Source: Actinoallomurus purpureus (lineage in GTDB: Bacteria; Actinomycetota; Actinomycetes; Streptosporangiales; Streptosporangiaceae). From it: a stretch of 64,000 nucleotides of DNA. This document shows, piece after piece, positions 37,518 to 46,837 of this stretch. Each line of letters opens with the position of its first letter. The first letter of the stretch is position 1. Where the stretch lies: contig NZ_JAMXMY010000023.1 of NCBI RefSeq assembly GCF_024055795.1, forward strand, positions 96,260-160,259, in the 5' to 3' direction. Both the position numbers and the translations under genes were made by a program. Under the pieces are notes generated by a model. It was given only the letters and a program-made list of their open reading frames with translations. It was not told the origin of the DNA and did no database searches.

Positions 37518-39068
37518 TCACCGCCGCCCGGGGTCCGGAAGCCGGGCCAGCAGGGCGCGCTTGTCGAACTTGCCGCTCGCGGCGACCGGCGCCTCGGGTA
37601 TGACCGTGATCGTCTGCGGCACGCTCGCGGCGCCGAGTTCGTCCCGGACCAGCCGGCCGAGCTTGTCGTGGTCCGGTTTCCGGCCGTCGACGGGCACCAC
37701 GAACGCGTGGACGGCCTCGCCGGTCCGCTCGTCCGGGGCGCCGACGACGTACGCCTGGTCGACGTCGGGGTGACCCGCCAAGACCGACTCGATGGGACCG
37801 GCGTAGCAGACCTCGGCGTTGACGATGATCACGTCGCGACTGCGCCCGGCCAGGTGCAGCAGGCCTCGCTCGTCGAGCCGGCCCAGGTCACGGGTGCGCA
37901 GCAGGCCGTCCCGCAGCGTGTCGGCGGTCTGCGCTGGATCGCCCCAGTACCCGCTCATCATGTACGGGCTGCGCAGCCAGATCTCGCCGGTCTCCCCCAC
38001 CCCGACCGGGCGGCCGTCCTCATCCCGCACGCCGACGTCGACGAACGGCAGCGGCCGGCCGACCGAGGCCAGCACCTCGTCAGGGCCCTCGGTGATCATC
38101 TCGGGTGTCAGGACGGAGATCAGGCCCGCCTCGCTCTGCCCGTACCCCTGGTACACCACCGGCCCGAGGCGCTCGACAGCCTCCGCGAGCCGGCGCGGGT
38201 TCACCGGGGATCCCGACACCATGACCGCTCGCAGACTTCCCGTGTCGACCGGGTCCTCGCGCAGGATGTCGAGCATCTGGTAGAGACGCGGCACGGTCAT
38301 GATGGTCCCGGTGATCCGATACCGCTCAATGGCGTACGGGAAGAGGGGACGGGTGTCGCCCGGGTCCGGGATCACGCCGGTCCCCCCGCCCATCAGGGAC
38401 AGCGTGGCGTAGTCCATGACCACCGGGCTGGACAGCGTGCCGAACACCAGGCAGCGCTCGAAGCCCCGGGCCAGCCGGGTGATCTCCGCCGGCCAGGCGG
38501 AGGGCCGGTGCGCCCAGTGCGCGGTCAGGGCCCGGTAGGTCTGCGCGCATCCCTTGGGCTGCCCGGTGCTGCCGCTCGTGTACGTCAACCTGGCGACGTC
38601 GTCGGCGCGCCCCTCGACGGTGAGCGGACCGTCATCCGCCCCCGCGAACAGATCGTCACCGGCCGGGCTCTCCCCGAGGGAGAGCAACGGCCTGGGTCCG
38701 GCCGTCGCGACGAGTTCCTGCGTCACGGACGGCCCGTCGACGACGACCGCCTCGATGTCGGCGCCGAGCACCGCGGTGAGCTGCCCGGCCGTGTACCCGG
38801 GCCGTACGCCGACGACGCGGCACCCCAGCGTGTACGCGGCGACGCACGCCGCGAACGCCTCCGGCGAGACCGACGTCACCATCGCGACGCCCCGGCCGGG
38901 GCCGAGCCCGGCGGCGCGCAGGGCGTTCGCCAGCCGCCGGACGGTCTCCAGCAACGCGCCCCGCGACACGGTCCGGTCCCCGTGTTCGAAGGCCGGCAGT
39001 TCCGGCGCCCTCGCCAGCGCGTCGAGCAGAGTCCGCGGAAACAGCGGTTCGTCCGAACTGTCCTGCAT
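37518..39068 (-). CDS. AMP-dependent synthetase/ligase (acyl-CoA synthetase-like)
   Basis: This 516-residue adenylate-forming enzyme has the phosphate-binding loop YTSGSTGQPKG, YQGYGQSEAG (A5), GEIWLRSPYMMSGYW, TRDLGRLDERG (A7), GRSRDVIIVNAE (A8 hinge) and the C-terminal catalytic Lys in ASGKFDKRAL (A10). It should activate a carboxylic acid as acyl-AMP for CoA or carrier transfer; the acid is unknown. ATG at 39068 has GAGG upstream and is preferred to GTG at 39089. A CTCAGA direct repeat lies just upstream. No carrier protein or partner enzyme is adjacent. Confidence 0.9.
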   Translation of the reverse strand: MQDSSDEPLFPRTLLDALARAPELPAFEHGDRTVSRGALLETVRRLANALRAAGLGPGRGVAMVTSVSPEAFAACVAAYTLGCRVVGVRPGYTAGQLTAVLGADIEAVVVDGPSVTQELVATAGPRPLLSLGESPAGDDLFAGADDGPLTVEGRADDVARLTYTSGSTGQPKGCAQTYRALTAHWAHRPSAWPAEITRLARGFERCLVFGTLSSPVVMDYATLSLMGGGTGVIPDPGDTRPLFPYAIERYRITGTIMTVPRLYQMLDILREDPVDTGSLRAVMVSGSPVNPRRLAEAVERLGPVVYQGYGQSEAGLISVLTPEMITEGPDEVLASVGRPLPFVDVGVRDEDGRPVGVGETGEIWLRSPYMMSGYWGDPAQTADTLRDGLLRTRDLGRLDERGLLHLAGRSRDVIIVNAEVCYAGPIESVLAGHPDVDQAYVVGAPDERTGEAVHAFVVPVDGRKPDHDKLGRLVRDELGAASVPQTITVIPEAPVAASGKFDKRALLARLPDPGRR

Positions 39069-39121
39069 CGTCGCCTCGCTGCGGTTCACTCGTCCGACCC
39101 GCCGGAGGCTAGCCGGACCCT

Positions 39122-39147
39122 CTCAGAGGATTCTCAGAACGTCTCGG
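39122..39147. promoter_or_regulatory. Direct repeats ahead of the AMP-ligase gene
   Basis: CTCAGAG (39122), CTCAGAA (39133) and a weaker CTCGG (39143) are spaced by 11 and 10 bp, one helical turn. This resembles an OmpR-family site and matches the pair at 28146-28165 upstream of the response regulator. The two loci may share that regulator. Confidence 0.4.
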
Positions 39148-39322
39148 CGCTTCGGCGACCGGCCTGGACGACACGGGGCCCGGAAGCCGGCGCGCCTCCT
39201 CAGGGCGTCCGGGATGCGTCGCCGGAGGTTCCGTACAGCGCAACCTCGTTCTTCAATCCGGGATGCGATGGTGAGATGGTGGTCCGGGAGCCGCTGACGA
39301 CCGAGGAGAGGAAGACCGGATC

Positions 39323-40594
39323 GTGGTACGAGGGACGGGCAGCCCCGAAAGCACGCTCACCGAGGACGAGATCAGCGGGATCGTGCGGGAGATGGCGGCC
39401 GGCCAGGAGCTCGACGGCCGGCACGTCGTCGTGATCATCCCGGACGGCACCCGCTCGGCGCCGATGCCCACGATGCTGCGCCTCCTGCACGACGCGCTCG
39501 CCGGCCGCGCCCGCCGCATCGACGTCCTCGTCGCGCTCGGCACCCACCAGCCCATGGACGACGCCGCGCTCGACGCGCTCGTCGGCGCCTCGGAGGTGGG
39601 CCGGGACCGTCTGCTCCCGCAGATGACCGTGCTCAACCACGCCTGGTCCGATCCGGCGACTTACGCGACCCTCGGCACTATCAGCGCCGAACAGGTCCGC
39701 GAGCTGAGCGGCGGGCGGCTCGACGGCCCCGTCGACGTACGGATCAACCGCCTCGTCGTCGACGCCGACCTCGTCATCGTCTGCGGGCCGGTGTTCCCCC
39801 ACGAGGTCGTCGGCTTCTCCGGCGGCAACAAGTACTTCTTCCCCGGCGTCAGCGGCCCGGAGGTCATCGATCTGTCCCACTGGCTCGGCGCCCTGATCAC
39901 CAGCCACGACATCATCGGCACCCGCGGCATCACCCCGGTCCGGGCGATCATCGACCGCGCGGCCGAGATGATCCCCACGCCCAGGCTGTGCCTGGCCATG
40001 GTGGTGCGGCCGGGCGGCACCGAGCTGAACGGCCTGTACGCCGGCACCCCCGAGGAGGCCTGGGCCGCCGCCGCCGACCTGTCCGCCCGGGTGCACGTCC
40101 GCCACGTCGACCGGCCGTACAAGACCGTCCTGTCGATCATGCCGCGCCGGTACGCCGACATGTGGACGGCCGCCAAGGGGATGTACAAGGTCGAGCCGGT
40201 GATCGCGGACGGCGGCGAGGTGATCCTCTACGCCCCCCACATCGACCGCTTCAGCGTGACCCACGGCGCGGTCCTCGCCGAGGTCGGCTACCACACGCGC
40301 GACTACTTCCTCGCCCAGTGGGACCGTTACCGCGACCACCCGCTCGGCGTCCTGGCGCACAGCACCCACCTGCGTGGGCAGGGCACGTTCGAGGCGGGGG
40401 TGGAACGGCCGCGGATCAGCGTCACGCTCGCCACCGGCATCCCCGAGGACGTGTGCGCGGCGCACGGCCTTGGCCACCGCGACCCCGCCACCATCGACGT
40501 CCGCCAGTGGACCGAGGACCCGGACCCCGACGTCCTGGTCGTCCCGGACGCCGGCGAGATCCTCTACCGCCTGCGCCCGCCGGCCACCGGCTGA
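39323..40594 (+). CDS. Lactate racemase (LarA)-domain protein
   Basis: The 423-residue protein has the LarA fold: VVVIIPDGTRSAPM near the N-terminus, LVALGTHQPM, then VNRL/INRLVVDADLVIVCGPV, and GFSGGNKYFFPGVSG. The Lys in the last motif is in the position that binds the nickel-pincer nucleotide in LarA, and His108-type residues occur in LGTHQP. Enzymes of this group racemise or epimerise alpha-hydroxy acids. No larB, larC or larE cofactor genes are in the window. GTG at 39323 follows GAGGAAG. The true substrate is unknown. Confidence 0.82.
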   Translation: MVRGTGSPESTLTEDEISGIVREMAAGQELDGRHVVVIIPDGTRSAPMPTMLRLLHDALAGRARRIDVLVALGTHQPMDDAALDALVGASEVGRDRLLPQMTVLNHAWSDPATYATLGTISAEQVRELSGGRLDGPVDVRINRLVVDADLVIVCGPVFPHEVVGFSGGNKYFFPGVSGPEVIDLSHWLGALITSHDIIGTRGITPVRAIIDRAAEMIPTPRLCLAMVVRPGGTELNGLYAGTPEEAWAAAADLSARVHVRHVDRPYKTVLSIMPRRYADMWTAAKGMYKVEPVIADGGEVILYAPHIDRFSVTHGAVLAEVGYHTRDYFLAQWDRYRDHPLGVLAHSTHLRGQGTFEAGVERPRISVTLATGIPEDVCAAHGLGHRDPATIDVRQWTEDPDPDVLVVPDAGEILYRLRPPATG

Positions 40595-40751
40595 CCCGGG
40601 CCTGAGCCGTTCCGTCGCGGACGAGTCGGCGGGTCGCGTAGCCGTGCGGAATGCTCGGTGAACGCGCTCGCCGAGACCCCGAATCAGGGCATGAAGGGCC
40701 CGTCAACGACCTTTACCGAGCGTCCCGCACGCCCACGCGGATTATCACCGA

Positions 40752-41138
40752 TCAGTGGTGCGACCGGTGGTGGCCTCGGTGACGCCCGTGGTGGCCGTGC
40801 GGACGACCGTGCCGGGCGTGCTTGCACCCGGCCGCGAACCCGCTGTCATAGCCGGCGGCATACCCTTGGTCGTACTTGCTCGTCGCCCCGCTGAAGCGCT
40901 GGAAAGAACGCCTCTTGCAGGCCTTCCTTCCATCGGCGAAGCCGTCCCGATGTCCGGCCCGGTAGCCCTTGGTGTACTCCGACGCGGGAGCGAGTGCGGA
41001 TGCGGCCGCTGCCGCGTGAGGGACACCCGCGCCGGTCGTGCCGTCTGGCAGGGCCGATGCCTGCGGGACTTCGAAGGCTCCCATCGCGAGACCGGCGCCG
41101 AGAAGCGGAATGACCAGTGTCAGCCGGGTGCGACGCAT
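40752..41138 (-). CDS. Secreted His-rich small protein
   Basis: ATG at 41138 follows GGAGGAGG. The 128-residue product has a signal peptide (RRTRLTLVIPLLGAGLAMG, cleavage near residue 28), two copies of a G-Y/H-x-x-G-x-x-x-G-F-x-x-G motif (GYRAGHRDGFADG and GYAAGYDSGFAAG) and a C-terminus with nine His in its last 22 residues. The tail could bind metals or acidic polymers outside the cell. No family is recognised. Confidence 0.7.
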   Translation of the reverse strand: MRRTRLTLVIPLLGAGLAMGAFEVPQASALPDGTTGAGVPHAAAAASALAPASEYTKGYRAGHRDGFADGRKACKRRSFQRFSGATSKYDQGYAAGYDSGFAAGCKHARHGRPHGHHGRHRGHHRSHH

Positions 41139-41463
41139 AGATCCTCCTCCGCTGCAGCTACTGGTGAGATACGACCAGCCGCCCGCATGATCCTTTAACC
41201 GAACGGACATGGCCGAAATGCCCGCTTTCTACTGAAGTCACCCCAAGGGCATCGGTCAATGCCGCAAGGGGCAAACTATTCCTGAGGGTCTTTTTGCCAC
41301 TAAATACCTCAATGCTGGCGGTGTCGCCATATGGCGGATATTCCGTCCTCGGATGACCGCATCGCCGGCTCGATCAGGCCGAATCCGGCCATGTTCCGTC
41401 GAGCGACTGCACATCGTGCGACATTTACCCTGCGGGGGGTTCGGCGCTGTTTTAGGGGGCTCC
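41139..41463. promoter_or_regulatory. Divergent intergenic region with a 12-bp palindrome
   Basis: This region holds the promoters of the secreted His-rich protein and of the large unknown gene. CGCCATATGGCG at 41325-41336 is a perfect palindrome in an AT-richer patch, about 130 bp upstream of the large gene. I see no gene here. Confidence 0.4.
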
Positions 41464-44211
41464 ATGACACTTCTGGTCACGTTCAGCGGCAAGGCGGCGC
41501 TTCCGGCCCCATACAGCGGTTCCGGTTATCAGATCTGGTCCTACAAGATCGATGCGAACCCGCCCGGGGAGCTGCCGGCGCAGCAGCGGATCGCACTCGG
41601 TCTTCCAGGCGGCATGGCCGTGCAGAACCCCGACCTGTACCCCGGCGTTCCTCAGCTCACAGGAACCTTCCTGCAGCAGGATCCTGCGTCGAGCCGTCAG
41701 TACGTCGGTCGCGTCACCTCGTCGGCGGGCGGGACGACCATCTCGTTCGTCGCCCCGGCGGCCGAGGCCACCTGCGAGATGCTCCTCATCAAGCTCCAGG
41801 TGAACCAGCCACCGCTGTCGCTGCCCTTCGCCACGGCGCCGAACGGCCCGCAGAGTCCGGTTCAGGTCATGATCTCGCCGGCGCCGGGTCGGCCGGTGAC
41901 CAACGGAAGGCCGGTCACCGACTTCGCCGGCACGCTGCCGTACGCGAGCGAGATCTTCGGCGTCTATCAGCCCCTGGCCGGATGGCTGGGTGCGCAGAGC
42001 GCGCTGTGGGCGGCCGGAACTCCGGAGTACGGACGCCCGGAGCTGAGCCGGGAGAGGTTCTTCGGAGCCGCGGCGCGGGAGCTCACCGACGATGCCCTGG
42101 CAGCGCTGGCCGAGCGGCACGCGGCGGTCGTCCGGGGCGTGCTGTCGCCGGTGGGGCTCGTCAACCTCTTCCGCCAGTACTTCTTCGAGTTCGACACCTT
42201 CCTCGGCGCCCCGGCGGGGCACATCTGGATCAGTCCGGGCGGCTCCGTCGAGGTGGTCGAGACCAGCACGCGGCGCACGTTGGTGGAGAAGGTCGTCGAG
42301 CAGTCCGAGGAGACCTCGCGCAAGATCGAGGAGAGCCTCACCGAACAGGACGACGTCTCCGACGCGGTCAAGGAGGAGAACGCCAACGACACCAAGCTGG
42401 GGGTCAGCGCGACCGGCGGCGTGAACGCCGGGATCTACCACGCCGACGCCAGCGCGAGCTTCAGCACGCAGAGCACGGTCAAGGCGTCCTCGGAGGAGAC
42501 GCACAAACGCTCCCGCACCCAGAGCGCGAAGGTCACCAGCGAGATCAAGCGGAACTTCAAGACGACGTTCAAGACGGTGACCGAGACGACGGACACCTCC
42601 AGCCGCCGTTACGTCGTGCAGAACACGACGAACGAGCTGGTCAACTACGAGCTCCGGCGCAAGATGCGCAAGGTCGGGGTCCAGCTCCAGCACATCGGCA
42701 GCCGGCTGTGCTGGCAGGTCTACATCGACGCGCCGGGGCGCGACCTCGGCCTGGGCGACATGCTCCACACGGTGCCGGCGCCGGATCTGTCCGCGCTCAA
42801 GAAGCCCGAGTCGCCCCCGCCGCTCCAGACCAAGACGACGGAGTTCACCGGGGCCTTTCCCGTGCGCAAGTACCCGGGCACGCAGAACGACATCCCGCCG
42901 AACGAGGACTTCGTCTACCGCGACCAGAACTCCACCGACATCCTCAACTACGCCAGGAACGACCACATGGTCGCGGACATGACGTTCACCGCGGACCCGC
43001 CGGGGCCGGGCTACGAACTTGAGCATGTGGCGGTGAAGGGGGCGAAGTCGGGGGGCGGCGACACCAAGTACATCGCCCACGAGCCCATCGAGATCCAGGA
43101 CGCCAAGACAGGCCGGTTCAGGGTGCTGACCGACTTCGCCAACTCCGGCGACGCGAGGATCATCCAGATCACTTTTTCGACCACCTGGAAGCCGCCGGCG
43201 ACCGATCCCGCCCGCGTCCAGTACGAAGCCGACCTCGCCGCCTACGACCAACAGGTCGCCGCGCTCCAGCACGAGACGTACGCCAAGGCGGTCCGCGACC
43301 GGCTCAAGCTGGTCAGCTCCATGCGTCCCCGGCCGTCGGAGGAACTCCGCAGCGAAGAGCGTCAGACCGTGTACGGGACGCTCATCCACAAGCTCGCACC
43401 GCTGTTCGACGACGCCCACCTGGGCTCGGAGCTGATCCGGCAGACCTTCGACGTCGACGAGATGCTGTACTTCGTGGCCCCCGATTTCTGGCGGCCGCGG
43501 CCGACCGAGACCCACGCCGACGAGCACACCCGGGGCAGGTACCCGGTGCCGGCACCACCGTGGACACCCGATCCGCAGCCGCCCGCCGAGGTCAATCAGC
43601 TGAAGGGCGAGACCGTGGCCGGCTGGTACTCGCACACCGACGTCAACTACTACACGCCGGATCCCGATCCGCACTCCCCCACTCCGCCCGGGTCCACGCC
43701 GCCGCCGGCCGTCGAGCAGTGGCGGGTGAACTACCTCATCACCGAGGAGACCCAGCCCGCACCGCTGGGCAGCTCGCTCGGATGGCTGATCCAGATCGAC
43801 GGCGACGTTCGGCGCAACGAGTTTCTCAACGCCGCCTGGGCCAAGGCGGTCCTGCCGATACGGCCCGGTCACGAGCTCGCCGCCCTGGACTGGCTCGCCG
43901 CCATCCCCGAGGGCGAGGCGGCGCTCGGCCTGCCCTACCCCTTCCAGCCGGGCGACCCTCCCGAGTACCAGGGCAAGAAGGTGGGCGAGGTCCTGAAGAT
44001 CCTCGCGACCGGCCTGCAGAAGGCCAACGCCGACGTCTCCAACACCCTCGCCACCGAGGAGGTCTTCGAGAACGGCTTCGACCCGCTCGCCGGCGGCTTC
44101 CGCCCGGCCGGTCCGTACGAGATCTTCGACCAGTGGGTCGAGGTCCTGCCGACCGACCAGGTCGCCGCCGTACAGGTCCGCTACGACCCCAAGACCGGTC
44201 AGCAGCTCTGA
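41464..44211 (+). CDS. Large conserved protein of unknown function
   Basis: This 915-residue protein starts at ATG 41464 with AGGGGG upstream (MTLLVTFSGKAALPAP). It has no signal peptide or membrane helix. Residues 1-200 are mostly beta. Residues 250-420 form a striking Ser/Thr/Glu/Lys-rich part (GGSVEVVETSTRRTLVEKVV, then KVTSEIKRNFKTTFKTVTET) of alternating helix and strand. This recalls membrane-inserting or tail-fibre proteins, but no motif proves either. The last 250 residues are Pro-rich then compact. I recall similar proteins in other actinobacteria and myxobacteria without assigned function. The next gene follows 42 bp downstream on the same strand. Confidence 0.75.
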   Translation: MTLLVTFSGKAALPAPYSGSGYQIWSYKIDANPPGELPAQQRIALGLPGGMAVQNPDLYPGVPQLTGTFLQQDPASSRQYVGRVTSSAGGTTISFVAPAAEATCEMLLIKLQVNQPPLSLPFATAPNGPQSPVQVMISPAPGRPVTNGRPVTDFAGTLPYASEIFGVYQPLAGWLGAQSALWAAGTPEYGRPELSRERFFGAAARELTDDALAALAERHAAVVRGVLSPVGLVNLFRQYFFEFDTFLGAPAGHIWISPGGSVEVVETSTRRTLVEKVVEQSEETSRKIEESLTEQDDVSDAVKEENANDTKLGVSATGGVNAGIYHADASASFSTQSTVKASSEETHKRSRTQSAKVTSEIKRNFKTTFKTVTETTDTSSRRYVVQNTTNELVNYELRRKMRKVGVQLQHIGSRLCWQVYIDAPGRDLGLGDMLHTVPAPDLSALKKPESPPPLQTKTTEFTGAFPVRKYPGTQNDIPPNEDFVYRDQNSTDILNYARNDHMVADMTFTADPPGPGYELEHVAVKGAKSGGGDTKYIAHEPIEIQDAKTGRFRVLTDFANSGDARIIQITFSTTWKPPATDPARVQYEADLAAYDQQVAALQHETYAKAVRDRLKLVSSMRPRPSEELRSEERQTVYGTLIHKLAPLFDDAHLGSELIRQTFDVDEMLYFVAPDFWRPRPTETHADEHTRGRYPVPAPPWTPDPQPPAEVNQLKGETVAGWYSHTDVNYYTPDPDPHSPTPPGSTPPPAVEQWRVNYLITEETQPAPLGSSLGWLIQIDGDVRRNEFLNAAWAKAVLPIRPGHELAALDWLAAIPEGEAALGLPYPFQPGDPPEYQGKKVGEVLKILATGLQKANADVSNTLATEEVFENGFDPLAGGFRPAGPYEIFDQWVEVLPTDQVAAVQVRYDPKTGQQL

Positions 44212-44253
44212 GCAGGACCCCGAACGGCACGAGACCTGACGAAGCGGGCGGGC

Positions 44254-45957
44254 ATGGGGATCGACATCGGCATCGAGATGGTGGACGTGCTGGGCCGGCC
44301 ACTGGCGACCGACGCGGAGGTGACGCTGGAGCTGGAGGATCCCTCCGGGGTCCACCCCGGGACCGTGCACACCAACCAGAAGATCATCATGTCCGCACCC
44401 GCACCGGGCACGTCCCGCCTGACCGTCACGGTGAAGCATCCCGACTACGCCACCCAGCGGGTCACGGTCCGGATCGGGAGCCTGCCGTACTACTGGGACA
44501 ACCCTGGCTGCGAACTCGTCATGACTCCGACCTCCGCCGAACTGAAGATCGTCATGGGGCGGGTACGGCAGGCACCGATCACCGCCACGCCGTTCGGCGG
44601 CAAGACCAAGGGTGACCAGCCTGGGGTCTTCTACCAGGGCGGCGTCGGAAGAGAGCCCAAGCAGTACGCCGCTCTCGGCGGGTTCCTGACGCTGAGCACC
44701 CCGGTCCGCACGCTCGAGGACGCGGTCCCACCGGGCGGCGGTGCGCCCTCCGTACTGGCCGGCGCGGCGGCCGACGGGTGGGACCGCTTCAACTTCACCA
44801 AGCCGGACACTCCGGTCGTCCTGAGCCGCAGCGGTGGCTTCATCTGGCTGGAGTACGGCAGCGTCACCGGGGCGCGTGTCACCGAGCCGCGGTTCCTGAT
44901 CGCCGTCTGGGCCCCCGCCCTGACCGATGCGGTGGACGGCCTGGACTACGTCGTCTTCTACAGCCCGAGTACGGCGACCTCGGACTATCCGCGAGCGAGC
45001 TTCCCCTTCCGCACCAATTACCCCTACACGGTCTTTCCGGCGAACACGATGCGGCAGCCGTACGTCGACCTCGCCTACCGCTACCTGATCATCAATGCCG
45101 TGCTGGCGCACGCGTCGGTGGCGTCGAAGAAACCACCGGTCATCGTGATGCCGATCTTCCCCGCCGTACCCGACGGCAAGGACTCCGCGAAACAGATGTG
45201 GCAGCCGTTCAACTCCCAGGAGGGAGTCCACCGGCTCCTGCTCGAGGTCACCCAGTTCCTGCACTGCTTCGGGTATGAGAGGGGCTCCACCTTCAGCCGA
45301 TGGCAGGGCGCGACCGCGCCGGAGGGCAACCTGCCGCAGGTGACGATGCCACCGTCCTTCAGCTCGCAGAACCGGCCGCGCCCGAAGATCAGGCACGTCA
45401 CGCTGGCCGGCTTCAGCAGTGGCATCAGCGGGCTCTTCCCGGTGATCGCCAACGCCGGACTCGTGAGCACCATGAGTTACCCCCCGGCGCTCTTCGCCGC
45501 GGACGCGGGGGCCTTCGCCGACCTCTGGCGGGAGATCTGGGACCTCGACTTCGAACTCAACGAGAAGGCCACCGGAATCCAGCGCGCCAAGCTGGAGAAG
45601 ACGCTGATCGACTGGCGAGCGGGCGGACGCGACCGTCGGCTGCGCATGCACCATTCCGGCTACACCACCGGGAACGCCCGGCCGGCCAAACTGTTCCCCG
45701 CGTTCGCGGCCCTGCCCAAGACCGTCAGCGCTCCGCCGTCCGCCGGTGCGGCCTGGGCGGAGGAATGGCGTGACACCGCCGGACACTGGTCACTGGCCTT
45801 CTACAGCACCGCCTACCTGCAGGCGACGACCCGTCCGCGCGACGTCCAACCGCTCATTCCCCTGGTGACCGATCCGCCCGCCCGACGCGACGCGGCAGTG
45901 CACCCCTTCACGGGAGCCATCGCCTTCGGCCACGCAGCAAAACTCCGTCTCGTATGA
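44254..45957 (+). CDS. Unknown protein with alpha/beta-hydrolase-like core
   Basis: The 567-residue protein is probably co-transcribed with the large gene upstream. Residues 1-90 look like a beta-sandwich of the carboxypeptidase-regulatory/Ig type (IEMVDVLGRPLATDAEVTL). The remainder contains VTLAGFSSGISG, which fits a nucleophile elbow (G-x-S-x-G with Ser about 389), preceded by a hydrophobic strand and followed by a helix. A downstream Asp (WDLDFELN) and His (MHHSGY) could complete a triad. No signal peptide is seen. Hydrolase activity is inferred, not proven. The gene ends at TGA 45955. Confidence 0.7.
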   Translation: MGIDIGIEMVDVLGRPLATDAEVTLELEDPSGVHPGTVHTNQKIIMSAPAPGTSRLTVTVKHPDYATQRVTVRIGSLPYYWDNPGCELVMTPTSAELKIVMGRVRQAPITATPFGGKTKGDQPGVFYQGGVGREPKQYAALGGFLTLSTPVRTLEDAVPPGGGAPSVLAGAAADGWDRFNFTKPDTPVVLSRSGGFIWLEYGSVTGARVTEPRFLIAVWAPALTDAVDGLDYVVFYSPSTATSDYPRASFPFRTNYPYTVFPANTMRQPYVDLAYRYLIINAVLAHASVASKKPPVIVMPIFPAVPDGKDSAKQMWQPFNSQEGVHRLLLEVTQFLHCFGYERGSTFSRWQGATAPEGNLPQVTMPPSFSSQNRPRPKIRHVTLAGFSSGISGLFPVIANAGLVSTMSYPPALFAADAGAFADLWREIWDLDFELNEKATGIQRAKLEKTLIDWRAGGRDRRLRMHHSGYTTGNARPAKLFPAFAALPKTVSAPPSAGAAWAEEWRDTAGHWSLAFYSTAYLQATTRPRDVQPLIPLVTDPPARRDAAVHPFTGAIAFGHAAKLRLV

Positions 45958-46207
45958 CGGCCACGACCGCGTTCGGCTCCTCGACCGGACTCCGACGGCG
46001 CCTCAGGCCGACAAGTCCATCGATGAGCTGTCCGCTGCCTTCGAACTGGCTCCCGACGAGGTGCGGTGCCGACCGCTGGCCCATGAGCTCATCGATGCCT
46101 TGCAGCGAACGGCGCCGGCCCCGACGTGGAGGTTGCAGCGCCTGGCACCGGCCCCGGATCTCCTACCGACCCGAGGCCAGCTGCCGCCTGCCCCGCTGAG
46201 GCACCAG
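45958..46207 (+). other. Intergenic stretch with a start-less coding-like segment
   Basis: This lies between convergent genes. One plus-strand frame (about 45995-46105) reads DKSIDELSAAFELAPDEVRC, then RPLAHELIDALQR, which looks like genuine protein but has no start codon or ribosome binding site. It may be debris or the antisense of a terminator region. Nothing firmer can be said. Confidence 0.25.
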
Positions 46208-46837
46208 CTAATCCTTCGACTTGTCCGCCAGGGCCTTGGCCTCGTCGTTGGAGAGGAACTCTGCCGCCGCCTTGGTGCCCTTCTTGTGGTAGCGCACCGC
46301 TTCCCAGAGCGGCCCCGGAATCACGTGGACGCCGTAGTGGGCGCGGTGGTGGTTGACGCAGAGCACCTCGAGGTTGCCGGGGGACTCCACCCACTCCTGG
46401 AAGTCCTCATCGGTTTCGAAGTGCAGGCCGAGGTGCTTCTCGACCGCCTTCGGGTCCACCTGGTTGATCTGCGAGAACTCAACGTGCGTGTGGTGCAGCT
46501 CCGGCTGCCCGTCGCAGAGCTCGTCGTCGATGATGCACTTCCAGAGGCCCTGACGCTTCAGGCGGTCCTTGGCCTGCTCGAACAGGTGGTAGTGCGGGTC
46601 GTCCTCACGTGGATGATGGCTCGGGATGTGGGTCAGCATGTGCAGCGTCAGCGCCTGCTGGTGGGCGGCCGTGACCACGGCGGCCTTCGCGTGCGAGGCG
46701 CGCTCATGAGCGTGCTCAGCCTTCTCCTTCACCTTCGAGGCGGCCTTCGCCGCCTTCGGGTGGGACTCCGCCGCCTTCTTGGCGCGCGTCTTGACCCGCG
46801 CCTTCTCCTTGCCGAACAACTTGTTGAACAAACCCAT
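46208..46837 (-). CDS. HNH-motif protein with basic helical N-terminus
   Basis: The 209-residue protein begins MGLFNKLFGKEKARVKTR, then has a Lys/Ala/His-rich helical region (to about 65). The C-terminal part has an HNH-nuclease-like arrangement: CIIDDELCDG with two Cys, PELHHTHVEF, then NLEVLCVNHHRAHYG. The ELHH...N...C..HH layout suggests a metal-dependent nuclease, although the second zinc Cys pair is incomplete. Conserved copies occur in other actinobacteria as I recall. No immunity or target gene is adjacent. The start is ATG at 46837, with a weak ribosome binding site. Confidence 0.7.
   Translation of the reverse strand: MGLFNKLFGKEKARVKTRAKKAAESHPKAAKAASKVKEKAEHAHERASHAKAAVVTAAHQQALTLHMLTHIPSHHPREDDPHYHLFEQAKDRLKRQGLWKCIIDDELCDGQPELHHTHVEFSQINQVDPKAVEKHLGLHFETDEDFQEWVESPGNLEVLCVNHHRAHYGVHVIPGPLWEAVRYHKKGTKAAAEFLSNDEAKALADKSKD

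Noticed and set aside
41452..45786. Very long open frame (1444 codons) on the minus strand
   Set aside because: It is antisense to two genes with proper starts and protein-like composition. Its translation is Arg/Val/Gly/Asp-rich without any recognisable domain, as expected for shadow frames in high-GC DNA.
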